Assembly (NCBI GenBank): GCA_028065725.1
Contig: JAPTVL010000275.1
Location: 3,585 to 67,584, forward strand
Length of the DNA: 64,000 bases
Reading direction: 5' to 3'
Source: Betaproteobacteria bacterium
GTDB lineage: Bacteria; Pseudomonadota; Gammaproteobacteria; Burkholderiales; Rhodocyclaceae
Under the pieces are notes generated by a model, which was not told the origin of the DNA, made no database searches, and saw only the letters and a program-made list of their open reading frames with translations. Made by a program: the position numbers and the translations under genes. Below are positions 8,713-16,549 of this stretch, piece after piece (the stretch's first letter is position 1; each line of letters begins with the position of its first letter).

Positions 8713-9994
8713 AAAGTTGAATACTTGTGCCCTGATCGGCATCCTCGACGACGGCTGGGATGGCCTGTCCGCCTCCGCGCGCCGCCGTCTCGCCAGAGCC
8801 GACTTGATCTTCGGCGCCGGTCGCACGCTGGAACTGATTCGAGAGCACGTACCGGCAAGCACCACGTTGAAGGACATGAAGGGCGCGCTGACGCAGACGC
8901 CGGCGTGGATCGAGGCGGCGCTGGGGGCCGGCCAGCGCGTCGCCATGATCGCCACCGGCGACCCGCTGTGCCACGGCATCGCCGGCTTTCTCGCCGGCAA
9001 GCTCGGTGCCGGGAAGATCGAAATCCTGCCCGCGCCGACGACATTGCAACTGGCCTTCGCCCGCTTCAGGAAGCCCTGGCAGGATGTAAAAATCGTTTCC
9101 TGCCATAGCGCCGATGCCGGCGAATGGGCCGTCGGCGCCACCCCCGACCACGGCCTGTACCAGGCGATGCGCGCCATTGCCCGGCACCCGCAGGTAGCGC
9201 TGTTCACCGGCCCCGACAACAACCCGGCGCGGCTGGCGCGTGCGCTCCTCACCGCCGGCTACGGCGATGGCGTGCGGCTGTCGGTGGCCAGCCGCCTGCT
9301 GCTGCCCGACGAAGCCTTGTTCCCCGACCTCACGCCCGCCGCTGCCGCGACAATGGAGTTTCCCGATCCCAACGTGGTGCTGATCGAACGCGCGCCCGAC
9401 GCACGGGCGCCGGCTTTCGGCCTCGAAGACCTCGAATACATCCAGCGCACGCCGGAGAAGGGGCTCATCACCAAGCAGGAGGCGCGCGCCGTGTCGCTGG
9501 CCAAGCTGCGGCTGGCGGCGGATGCCGTCGTGTGGGACATCGGTGCCGGGGCCGGTTCGGTCGGACTGGAGGCGGCGCGGCTGGCGCCGCACGGCCATGT
9601 CTGGGCCATCGAGAAGAACGCAGGCGATGCCGCCAACGCGCGCGCCAACGCGGCCCGTTTCCGCGCCACCAACTACACGCTGGTCGAGGCCAGGGCGCCC
9701 GCCCATCTCGACGCCTGGCCGGACCCCGATGCCGTGTTCATCGGCGGCTCCGGCGGCGAGCTGGACGAGCTGATCCGCCTGATCCTCGGCCGCCTCAAGC
9801 CGCAGGGTCGCCTGGTGATGAACTTCGTCACCATCGAAAACCTCGCCACCGCCACGGCCGCGCTCGCCGTTGCCGGTGCGACGTGGGATGTGGTGCAACT
9901 GCAAGCCAGCCGCAGCCAGCCCATCCTCGACATGCACCGGCTGGCCGCTCAAAATCCCGTGTGGATAGTCACCACTCATCTGGAATCGTCATGA
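8699..9994 (+). CDS. cbiET: Precorrin-6Y C5,15-methyltransferase (decarboxylating), CbiE-CbiT fusion
   Basis: A 431-aa bifunctional enzyme. The N-terminal half is a CbiE-type methyltransferase (IGILDDGWDGLSASARRRL, MIATGDPLCHGIAGFL, then a PAPTTLQLAFARF segment). The C-terminal half is CbiT, with a class I SAM-binding site WDIGAGAGSVGLEAARL near residue 280 and a VFIGGSGGELDELI motif. Together they methylate C5 and C15 and remove the ring C acetate carboxyl. The ATG at 8699 was chosen over an in-frame TTG at 8681. Organisms with aerobic naming call this fusion CobL. Confidence 0.93.
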   Translation: MKPAEKLNTCALIGILDDGWDGLSASARRRLARADLIFGAGRTLELIREHVPASTTLKDMKGALTQTPAWIEAALGAGQRVAMIATGDPLCHGIAGFLAGKLGAGKIEILPAPTTLQLAFARFRKPWQDVKIVSCHSADAGEWAVGATPDHGLYQAMRAIARHPQVALFTGPDNNPARLARALLTAGYGDGVRLSVASRLLLPDEALFPDLTPAAAATMEFPDPNVVLIERAPDARAPAFGLEDLEYIQRTPEKGLITKQEARAVSLAKLRLAADAVVWDIGAGAGSVGLEAARLAPHGHVWAIEKNAGDAANARANAARFRATNYTLVEARAPAHLDAWPDPDAVFIGGSGGELDELIRLILGRLKPQGRLVMNFVTIENLATATAALAVAGATWDVVQLQASRSQPILDMHRLAAQNPVWIVTTHLESS

Positions 9995-10782
9995 CAAAAC
10001 TCTATGGCAAACTGATCGGCGCCTCGCTCGGCCCCGGCGACCCGGAACTCATTACCCGCCGCGCCTGGGCGGCGCTGCAATCCGGCGCGCGCTGGCTCTA
10101 CCCGGTGAAAAAGGCCGAGGAGAGTTCCTACGCGCTGTCCATCGTCGAGCGTGGCGGCATCGCCGCGCCGCCGGATGCCGAGGCGCTGGTGTTCCCGATG
10201 ACGCGCGACGCCGAAATCCTGACCAGGGCCTGGGCACGCGCTGCGACGCGCACCGTCGAGCTGCTGGCCGAGGGGCGCGACCTCGTCTTCCTGGTCGAAG
10301 GCGATGCCTCGACCTTCGCCACCTTCGGCCACCTCGCCCGCGTCGTGCGCGAACTGGCGCCCGAGGTGGCGGTGGAAACGATACCGGGCGTCAGCTCCTT
10401 CGCCGCCGCCGCCGCCGCGAGCGGCACCACCCTGGCCGAAGAGGACGAGACCCTGGCCGTGATTCCCGCCGCCTACGGCGTGGACATCATCGATCAGCTG
10501 CTCGACGAGTTCGACACCCTGGTGCTGCTGAAAGTTAAGCCGCTGGTCGACGAAGTCATCGAACTGCTCAAACAGCGCGGGCTGCTGGCCACCAGCTGCT
10601 TCATCGAAAAGGTCGGCGCGCCCGGCGAGCGCGTGGTACGCGACGTGGCCAGTCTCAAGGGCGAGAAGGTCAACTACCTATCGCTGATGCTGGTGCAGAA
10701 CCCCAAGCGGGTGCGCGGCGAGCTGCGGCGCGGCTGCCGCAAACGCAAGGAAGCCAGGGAACAGGAGCACACACCCGCATGA
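9991..10782 (+). CDS. cbiL: Precorrin-2 / cobalt-factor II C20-methyltransferase
   Basis: A 263-aa SAM-dependent methyltransferase acting at C20. The family start GKLIGASLGPGDPELITRRA and the mid-domain VFLVEGDASTFATFGHL and IPGVSSFAAAAAASG are clear. Its 5' end overlaps cbiET and its 3' end overlaps cbiG by 4 bp each, so translation is probably coupled through the operon. The CobI (metal-free) and CbiL (cobalt) enzymes are homologous and cannot be separated by motif alone; the presence of cbiX and cbiD favours the cobalt substrate. Confidence 0.91.
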   Translation: MTKLYGKLIGASLGPGDPELITRRAWAALQSGARWLYPVKKAEESSYALSIVERGGIAAPPDAEALVFPMTRDAEILTRAWARAATRTVELLAEGRDLVFLVEGDASTFATFGHLARVVRELAPEVAVETIPGVSSFAAAAAASGTTLAEEDETLAVIPAAYGVDIIDQLLDEFDTLVLLKVKPLVDEVIELLKQRGLLATSCFIEKVGAPGERVVRDVASLKGEKVNYLSLMLVQNPKRVRGELRRGCRKRKEAREQEHTPA

Positions 10783-11522
10783 AAATCGCCGTCGTTTCCA
10801 TCACCCGCCACGGCATCGCGCTGGCCGGCAAGGTCGTTGCCGCGCTGCCCGGCGCCCAGCTCTTCGCGCCCGAAAAATTCCAGGCCGAGGCCGAAATCGC
10901 CGCACCCGGCGCCGCCCGCACCTATGTCGGCAAGGTCGGCGACCAGGTGCCCGCCTTATTCGCGGCTTTCGATGGCATCGTCGCCATCGTTTCGCTCGGC
11001 GCCGTGGTGCGCCTGATCGCGCCGCATCTGCGCAGCAAGGAAACCGACCCCGCCGTGGTGGTGGTCGACGAGGCCGGCAAGTTCGCCATCCCCGTGCTCT
11101 CCGGCCACCTCGGCGGCGCCAACGAACTGGCCGGGCATCTTGCCACCGCGCTCGGCGCAACGCCGGTGCTGACCACTGCATCGGACGCGCGCCAGACGCT
11201 GGCGGTCGACCTGCTCGGCCGCGAACTCGGCTGGACCTTCGAGGCCACGCACGACGAAGTGGTGCGCGCCAGCGCCGCCGTGGTGAACGACGAGCCGGTG
11301 GCCCTGGTGCAGGAGGCCGGCAGCGAGGACTGGTGGACCCATCACGCCAACGGCCGCAGCGGTCCGCTGCCGGCGAACCTGCAACGCTTCTCCCGTCTCG
11401 AAGACGTCGCCCCCGAAAAATTCGGCGCCGTGCTGTGGATCAGCGAACGCGCAATGCCGTCCGCATTGGTCGCACCGCTTGCCGGCAAACGCATCGTCTA
11501 TCGTCCGGGCAAGGCCGCATGA
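10779..11522 (+). CDS. cbiG: Cobalt-precorrin-5A hydrolase, N-terminal and central domains (CbiG)
   Basis: A 247-aa protein matching the N-terminal and central parts of CbiG, which opens the delta-lactone ring of cobalt-precorrin-5A and releases acetaldehyde. Visible motifs are IVSLGAVVRLIAPHLRSKETDPAVVVVDE and the HLGGANELA stretch (each continuous run is longer in the protein). Standard CbiG is about 350 aa with a C-terminal domain in the same chain. Here that domain is a separate gene overlapping by 4 bp (ATGA), so this looks like a stable split, not a recent frameshift. Confidence 0.88.
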   Translation: MKIAVVSITRHGIALAGKVVAALPGAQLFAPEKFQAEAEIAAPGAARTYVGKVGDQVPALFAAFDGIVAIVSLGAVVRLIAPHLRSKETDPAVVVVDEAGKFAIPVLSGHLGGANELAGHLATALGATPVLTTASDARQTLAVDLLGRELGWTFEATHDEVVRASAAVVNDEPVALVQEAGSEDWWTHHANGRSGPLPANLQRFSRLEDVAPEKFGAVLWISERAMPSALVAPLAGKRIVYRPGKAA

Positions 11523-11914
11523 AACTCGCCCTGGGCCTGGGCTGCGATCGCGGCACGCCGGCCGAAACCATCGCCCAGGCCGTCGCCGAGGCGCTGGCCG
11601 CCTGCGGCGCGCGCCATGCCGATGTCGTCGCCGTCGCCAGCATCGACCTCAAGGCCGACGAGGCCGGGCTGCTCAGCTTCGCGCAAGTGCGCGGCTGGCA
11701 GATCCGCTTCTATCCGGCGGCGGGACTGGCCGCGGTCGAGGTGCCCAATCCTTCGGAGACCGTGCGCAAGCACACCGGCACGCCCTCGGTTTCCGAAGCC
11801 GCCGCGCTGCTCGCCGCCGGCGTCGACAAGACCCAGCTCATTATCGAAAAACACAAGTTGCGCGGCCCCGACGGACGCAACGCCACCGTTTCAATAGCGA
11901 GGTTCCCCCAATGA
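11519..11914 (+). CDS. CbiG C-terminal / CobE-like domain protein
   Basis: A 131-aa protein with the CobE/CbiG_C fold signature: LALGLGCDRGTPAETI at the N-terminus, VVAVASIDLKADEAGL, and FYPAAGLAAVEVPNPS. In most anaerobic producers this domain is fused to the CbiG N-terminal region encoded just upstream; in aerobic producers it is free-standing CobE. Its exact role is not settled in the family. The gene overlaps both neighbours by 4 bp. Confidence 0.87.
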   Translation: MKLALGLGCDRGTPAETIAQAVAEALAACGARHADVVAVASIDLKADEAGLLSFAQVRGWQIRFYPAAGLAAVEVPNPSETVRKHTGTPSVSEAAALLAAGVDKTQLIIEKHKLRGPDGRNATVSIARFPQ

Positions 11915-12906
11915 CGTCCCCAGAGACCCAAACCAAAAAAGGCAAGATCATGCTCGTCGGCCTCGGCCCGGGCAGCAACGAGCACCTGACCTACCGCGCC
12001 CGCGCCGCCATCGCCGAGGCCGACACCATCATCGGCTATGTCACCTACATCCGCCTCGTCGCCGACCTGGTGGAGGGCAAGGAAGTCATCAAGAAGTCGA
12101 TGACCGAGGAACTCGACCGCGCCATCGAGGCGCTCGACCGCGCCCGCCAGGGCAAGAAGGTGGCGCTGGTGTCCTCGGGCGACGCCGGTGTCTACGGCAT
12201 GGCCGGGCCGACCTTCGAAGTGCTGTTCCAGGCCGGGTGGACGCCCGACTCCGACATCGAGGTCGAGATCATTCCCGGCGCCTCGGCGCTCAACACCTGC
12301 GCCGCGCTGGTCGGCGCGCCGCTGACCCACGACTTCTGCGCCATTTCGCTGTCCGACCTGCTGACGCCGTGGCCGGTGATCGCGCGCCGCCTCGATGCGA
12401 CCGCATCGTCCGACTTCGTCGTCGCCCTCTACAACCCCAAGAGCGGCCGCCGCACGCGGCAGATCGTCGAGGCGCAGCGCCTGTTCCTGCGCCATCGCCG
12501 CCCCGACACGCCGGTGGCCATCGTCAAGTCGGCCTACCGCAAGAAGCAGCGCATCGAATTCACCACGCTGGAGAAAATGTCCGAGTGCGACATCGGCATG
12601 CTCACCACGGTGCTGATCGGCAACTCCAACACCTTCGTCAAGCACGGCCTCATGGTCACGCCGCGCGGCTATGCCAACAAGTACGAGGTCGATGGCGGCG
12701 GCGCCAGCACCAAGGCGGGCGAACAGGCCGGTCGCTCGCTGTCCACCGGCCTCAACGGCTGGATCGCCACGATACAGACCAGCGGCAAGAGCGCCGCCGA
12801 ACTCGCCCGCGAATACCGGCTGCCCGAGGACTACATCCAGTCCGTGCTCGACGAGCCGCCGCGCGCGGCAGCGGACGCGGACGAGGTCGAAGAAGCCGAA
12901 GCATGA
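11911..12906 (+). CDS. cbiH: Cobalt-factor III / precorrin-3B C17-methyltransferase
   Basis: A 331-aa SAM-dependent methyltransferase that contracts the ring and methylates C17. Core motifs: IMLVGLGPGSNEHLTYRA, VALVSSGDAGVYGMAG, EIIPGASALNTCAALVGAPL and VALYNPKSGRRTRQI. The family core is about 240-250 aa; here roughly 80 extra C-terminal residues follow the MVTPRGY segment, ending in an acidic tail. The extension has no motif I recognise. It overlaps the genes on both sides by 4 bp. Confidence 0.92.
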   Translation: MTSPETQTKKGKIMLVGLGPGSNEHLTYRARAAIAEADTIIGYVTYIRLVADLVEGKEVIKKSMTEELDRAIEALDRARQGKKVALVSSGDAGVYGMAGPTFEVLFQAGWTPDSDIEVEIIPGASALNTCAALVGAPLTHDFCAISLSDLLTPWPVIARRLDATASSDFVVALYNPKSGRRTRQIVEAQRLFLRHRRPDTPVAIVKSAYRKKQRIEFTTLEKMSECDIGMLTTVLIGNSNTFVKHGLMVTPRGYANKYEVDGGGASTKAGEQAGRSLSTGLNGWIATIQTSGKSAAELAREYRLPEDYIQSVLDEPPRAAADADEVEEAEA

Positions 12907-13487
12907 GCGTCCCCGACAGCGAGCGCGGCGCGCGCCATGCTGCACGCATGCAGCGCAAGAAGGCCGTGGTGGACGGCAAGATCGCCGCCGCCGCGACCGA
13001 GCGCGGCGTGCTGCTGGTCAACACCGGCAACGGCAAGGGCAAGTCCTCGGCGGCCTTCGGCGTCGTCGCTCGTGCGCTGGATCACGGCATGCGCGTCGCC
13101 GTCGTCCAGTTCGTCAAGGCGCGCAAAGACACCGGCGAGGAGGCGGTGCTCGGCCGCCTGCCTGGCATCGACTGGCATGTGATGGGCGAGGGCTTCACCT
13201 GGGAGACGCAGGATGCCGCGACGGACGCCGCCGCCGCTTACCTGCGCGATCCCGCCGTCAATCTCGTCGTGCTCGACGAACTCACCTACGCCTTCAAGTA
13301 CCAGTGGCTGCCGCTAGCCGAGGTGCTTGCCGCGTTCGCCGCGCGCCCGCCGATGCAGCACGTCATCGTCACCGGCCGCGCCGCGCCGGAGGCGTTGATC
13401 GAAGCGGCCGATACTGTCACCGAAATGGCCATGGTCAAGCACGCCTTCAAGGCCGGCGTGAAAGCCATGCCGGGGATGGAATGGTGA
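12903..13487 (+). CDS. cobO: Cob(I)yrinic acid a,c-diamide adenosyltransferase
   Basis: A 194-aa ATP:corrinoid adenosyltransferase that attaches the upper adenosyl ligand. The P-loop NTGNGKGKSSAAFG lies near residue 40, followed by AVVQFVKARKDTGEE and NLVVLDELTYAFKY, all typical of CobO/BtuR. The N-terminal basic segment is normal for the family. The gene overlaps cbiH by 4 bp and cbiA by 7 bp. The product serves both de novo synthesis and salvage. Confidence 0.94.
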   Translation: MSVPDSERGARHAARMQRKKAVVDGKIAAAATERGVLLVNTGNGKGKSSAAFGVVARALDHGMRVAVVQFVKARKDTGEEAVLGRLPGIDWHVMGEGFTWETQDAATDAAAAYLRDPAVNLVVLDELTYAFKYQWLPLAEVLAAFAARPPMQHVIVTGRAAPEALIEAADTVTEMAMVKHAFKAGVKAMPGMEW

Positions 13488-14773
13488 CTTCATCCGGTTG
13501 TCCGGCATTGCTGATAGCCGCGCCGGCCTCGGGTCAGGGCAAGACCACGGTCACGGCCGCGCTGGCGCGACTGCATGCGCGGCAAGGGCGGCGCGTCCGG
13601 GTCTTCAAGTGCGGCCCCGACTTTCTCGACCCGCAAATCCACGCCCTGGCCTCGGGCGCGCCCTGCGAGAACATCGACTTCCGCATGTGCGGCGAGGACG
13701 ATGCGCGCTGGCGCCTGAATCGCGCGGCTCGCGATGCCGACCTCATCCTGGTCGAAGGCGTCATGGGCCTCCACGATGGCGAGCCGAACTCGACTGAGCT
13801 GGCCCGGCGCCTGGGCCTGCCCATCCTGCTGGTGATCGACGCCGCTGCCATGGCCGGTTCCTTCGGCGCCGTCGCCTGGGGTCTTAAGAATTACGGCGAG
13901 GGCGCGAACATCACCCATGTGCTCGCCAACCGCACCGGCAGCAAGCACCACGCCGAACTCGCGCAGAAAACCCTGCCGCCCGACATCATTTGGGCCGGCC
14001 ACCTGCCGCGCGATGCCGGCTGCGCGCTGCCGGAGCGCCATCTCGGCCTGCTGCCGGCGGGCGAGATCGACGACCTCGACGCGCGCATCGAGCGCATGGC
14101 CGATGCGCTGGCCGACACACCCGCCGCGGAACTACCGCCGGCCGTCGAATTCGCCGTATCGCCAGCGCCGACTTTTGAAGCGAAGCTCGCTGGCAAGACC
14201 ATCGCCGCCGCTCGCGACGCCGCCTTCTGCTTCCTCTATCCCGCCAATCTCGAATGCCTGGCGGCACTGGGCGCGCGGCTTATATTCTTCTCGCCGCTGG
14301 TCGATACGCGGCTTCCCGCCTGCGATGCTGTTTGGCTACCCGGCGGCTATCCGGAGCTGCATGCCGGCGCCATCGCCGCCAACACTGCCATGGCCGCCGC
14401 CCTCGCCGCGCATGTCGATGCCGGCAAGCCGCTGCTGGCCGAATGCGGCGGCATGATGGCCTGCTTCGAAAATCTGATCACCGTCGATGGCGCGTCGCAT
14501 GCCGCTTTTGGCATGCTGCCCGGTATCACGCGCATGCAATCGAAGCTCGCCGGCCTCGGCATGCTTGCTGCCGAACTACCCGAGGGACGCCTTACCGGCC
14601 ACACCTTTCATTACTCGACCATCGAGACCGCGCTCGAACCTTTGGCACAAGCGATTAAGTCCAACGGGCGCGGCGGCGAGCCGGTCTATCGCGACAGACG
14701 CCTGACCGCGTCTTACGTGCACTTCTATTTCCCATTCAACCCAGCGGCCACCGCGGCGCTGTTCCTGCCCTGA
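13481..14773 (+). CDS. cbiA: Cobyrinate a,c-diamide synthase
   Basis: A 430-aa glutamine-dependent amidotransferase that amidates the a and c side chains. The N-terminal ATPase half has the P-loop IAAPASGQGKTTVTAAL and the EGVMGLHDG motif. The C-terminal class I glutamine amidotransferase half has AVWLPGGYPELHA and the nucleophile Cys in LLAECGGMM; the partner His is in VHFYF near the end. The start is ATG at 13481, which overlaps the cobO stop; the neighbouring GTG at 13484 is less likely. It is the last gene of the operon seen here. CbiP, CobD, CobU and CobS are not in the window. Confidence 0.93.
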   Translation: MVTSSGCPALLIAAPASGQGKTTVTAALARLHARQGRRVRVFKCGPDFLDPQIHALASGAPCENIDFRMCGEDDARWRLNRAARDADLILVEGVMGLHDGEPNSTELARRLGLPILLVIDAAAMAGSFGAVAWGLKNYGEGANITHVLANRTGSKHHAELAQKTLPPDIIWAGHLPRDAGCALPERHLGLLPAGEIDDLDARIERMADALADTPAAELPPAVEFAVSPAPTFEAKLAGKTIAAARDAAFCFLYPANLECLAALGARLIFFSPLVDTRLPACDAVWLPGGYPELHAGAIAANTAMAAALAAHVDAGKPLLAECGGMMACFENLITVDGASHAAFGMLPGITRMQSKLAGLGMLAAELPEGRLTGHTFHYSTIETALEPLAQAIKSNGRGGEPVYRDRRLTASYVHFYFPFNPAATAALFLP

Positions 14774-14861
14774 TAAGGTTGCCGAACCAGGACGCTGGTT
14801 CTTCTCTGCAAACAGCGTCCCCAGGTCAAGTAATGTGGCGGTTCGAGCCGGAGTCGATACC

Positions 14862-15632
14862 TTAGCCGGTTACCGGCTGAAGCACGCTGGCGTTTGCCTT
14901 CGCCTGCGCGATGGCTTGGTCGCGCATCAAGTGCTCTATCAAAGGCTGCAGCTCGTCGCGGCGACCCCATTGTTCGAAATACACCACGTCTTCGATCGGC
15001 AGTCGTGGCAGCCAGCCGGCGGCTTCTAGTTCCGGCTTGGCGTAAAAGTGGCTGACATAGCCGACGCAAAGATAGGCAATCGGCGTAATGCCTTTGGGGA
15101 TATCCAGCGCTTCCTGCAGGGCGGCTTGGTTGAAAATGCTCACCCAGCCCACGCCCAGGCCTTCGGCACGCGCCGCCAGCCAGAGGTTTTGCACGGCACA
15201 GACACTGCTGTAGAGGTCCATCGTCTTCATGTGGGTGCGCCCAACCACCACCGGCCCCGTACGCTCGCGGTCGCAGGTGATGCAGATGCCGACCGGCGAT
15301 TCGAGTATGCCTTCGAGTTTCAACGTCCTGTAGGTGGCGCGTTTGTCGCCTTCGAACATCTCCGCGGCCTCGGCGTGCGCCGCGGTGAAGGCGGCGTGTA
15401 CATTGCGCTTGATCTCGTCGGAACGCACAACGAGAAAATTCCATGGTTGCATGAAGCCGACGGATGGAGCGTAGTGGGCAGCGGTGATGATGCGGCTCAG
15501 CACTTCGTCCGGCACGGCCTTGGGCAGGAACTGGCCGCGAACGTCGCGGCGAGAAAAGATGGTGCGATAGATGGCGGCGCGCTCTTCGTCTGCGAAAGCG
15601 TGCATATTCTGGCTGGTAGGTTCCGGTTTCAT
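14862..15632 (-). CDS. bluB: 5,6-dimethylbenzimidazole synthase
   Basis: A 256-aa flavin-destroying enzyme of the nitroreductase fold that turns FMNH2 into the lower ligand of cobalamin. Family marks: YRTIFSRRDVRGQFLPK, APSVGFMQPWNFLVV, RTHMKTMDLYSSVCAVQNLW and GVGWVSIFN. The ATG at 15632 has a good ribosome site (AAGGGG, eight bases upstream). It converges on the cbi operon, 88 bp from the cbiA stop. Its own B12 riboswitch upstream shows that ligand synthesis is controlled separately from ring synthesis. Oxygen is needed by BluB, so the organism makes DMB in air although the ring pathway is of the oxygen-independent type. Confidence 0.95.
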   Translation of the reverse strand: MKPEPTSQNMHAFADEERAAIYRTIFSRRDVRGQFLPKAVPDEVLSRIITAAHYAPSVGFMQPWNFLVVRSDEIKRNVHAAFTAAHAEAAEMFEGDKRATYRTLKLEGILESPVGICITCDRERTGPVVVGRTHMKTMDLYSSVCAVQNLWLAARAEGLGVGWVSIFNQAALQEALDIPKGITPIAYLCVGYVSHFYAKPELEAAGWLPRLPIEDVVYFEQWGRRDELQPLIEHLMRDQAIAQAKANASVLQPVTG

Positions 15633-15660
15633 GGATATTCCCCTTAAATGAAAAGTTGAC

Positions 15661-15682
15661 GTGCTGCCTGACCATGCAGCAC
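15661..15682 (-). terminator. Hairpin between B12 riboswitch and bluB
   Basis: GTGCTGC pairs with GCAGCAC across an 8-base loop; on the coding strand it is followed by GTCAACTTTTC. It lies between the riboswitch and the bluB ribosome site, so it may be the expression platform (weak intrinsic terminator). Mechanism is inferred. Confidence 0.5.
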
Positions 15683-15693
15683 GCGACTTTTTC

Positions 15694-15848
15694 AGGCCGG
15701 TCTTCTGACTCGGATTCGACTGCATGCGGCGCCTTCCCGGTTTTCACCAGTGGCATTTGCCGATGCATCATCCATACAGCGTTGGGCACGTGGCGGCATT
15801 TCACCGCCTTCCCGATTCTCCCCATACTTTTCCGTACAGGGCACCTGA
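15694..15848 (-). promoter_or_regulatory. Cobalamin (B12) riboswitch controlling bluB
   Basis: Read on the minus strand, the conserved pieces occur in order: GGTGCC, AATCGGGAAGG, CGGTGAAATGCCGCCAC, GCCCAACGCTGTA, TGCCACTGGTGAAAACCGG, GGGAAGGC, and the 3' box GAGTCAGAAGACCGGCC. The 3' end is 62 bp before the bluB start, and no other gene lies between. Confidence 0.92.
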
Positions 15849-15946
15849 AGGAACGGGATAATCCACGAAACGGACGAGATTGTCAAAAACGAACACTCGA
15901 AGCCGTTACTGAAGGTTCACCGGAGCGTTGTGCTTGATCGCCACGC

Positions 15947-16492
15947 CTACATACCGCGCTTGGCGCGCACTGTTTCCAGATGGATACAAAGCTTCTCGGC
16001 ACCGTCCAAGATGCGTGGTGTGTGGCGCTGTATCAGGTCCGGCAGGATGAAGTAGAGGTTGTCGCCGGTCACTGCCGCCAGCGTGCTCCAGCGCCTCCAG
16101 TCGTCTAGCCATTCCGGTCGTGAGTCGCCCATGCCGCTGGCAACTATGGCCTCCGGGTTGGCGGCGATGACGGCTTCAACGGTAACGGTTGGCGCCAGAA
16201 TCGGCAGGTGGGCAAACACGTTGCGCCCGCCGCACAGGCGTATCGCATCGCTGATGATCTGGTCGCGGTTGATCGTCATCAGCGGCTGCTTCCATATCTG
16301 GTAGAACACGGTTACCGGCGGACGCTGGCCATAGCGGGCGGCCAGCCTTGCGTAGCGCTCGCGAAACGCCGTCGCCGCCGAATTAGCCGTGACCTCGGTA
16401 CCGGCCAGTTTGCCAATGCGTTCCAGCTCTCCGGCAATATCCTCAATGCGGTTTGACTCGGACAAATGCACGTTCAGGCCCATCGCCAGCAA
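15947..16492 (-). pseudogene. btuF: Truncated cobalamin-binding ABC transporter substrate protein (BtuF), 3' part
   Basis: The frame encodes about 181 residues of the C-terminal two thirds of a BtuF-type periplasmic protein (TVFYQIWKQPLMTINRDQ, then ISDAIRLCGGRNVFAHLP, and VEAVIAANPEAIVASG). The N-terminus with its signal peptide is missing because a Tn3-family element begins at the first remaining codon; the apparent start is a TTG formed at the junction. The missing half is not found on the far side of the element, so a rearrangement removed it. B12 uptake through this gene must be lost or depend on another copy. It sits upstream of the bluB riboswitch on the same strand. Confidence 0.88.
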
Positions 16493-16528
16493 GGGGGTAG
16501 TGGCACATTCGTGCAGAAAGTTACGGTA
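16493..16528. repeat. Left terminal inverted repeat of Tn3-family element
   Basis: Begins GGGGGTAGTGGCAC and ends AAGTTACGGTA; exact reverse complement of 19622-19657. The match continues three more bases into the flank. Confidence 0.95.
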
Positions 16529-16549
16529 GGAAACTGAAACCCTTGTGCC

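Noticed and set aside
7146..9252. Long minus-strand open frames across the cobalamin operon
   Set aside because: They are antisense to clear, motif-bearing genes; GC-rich codon use keeps the opposite strand open.
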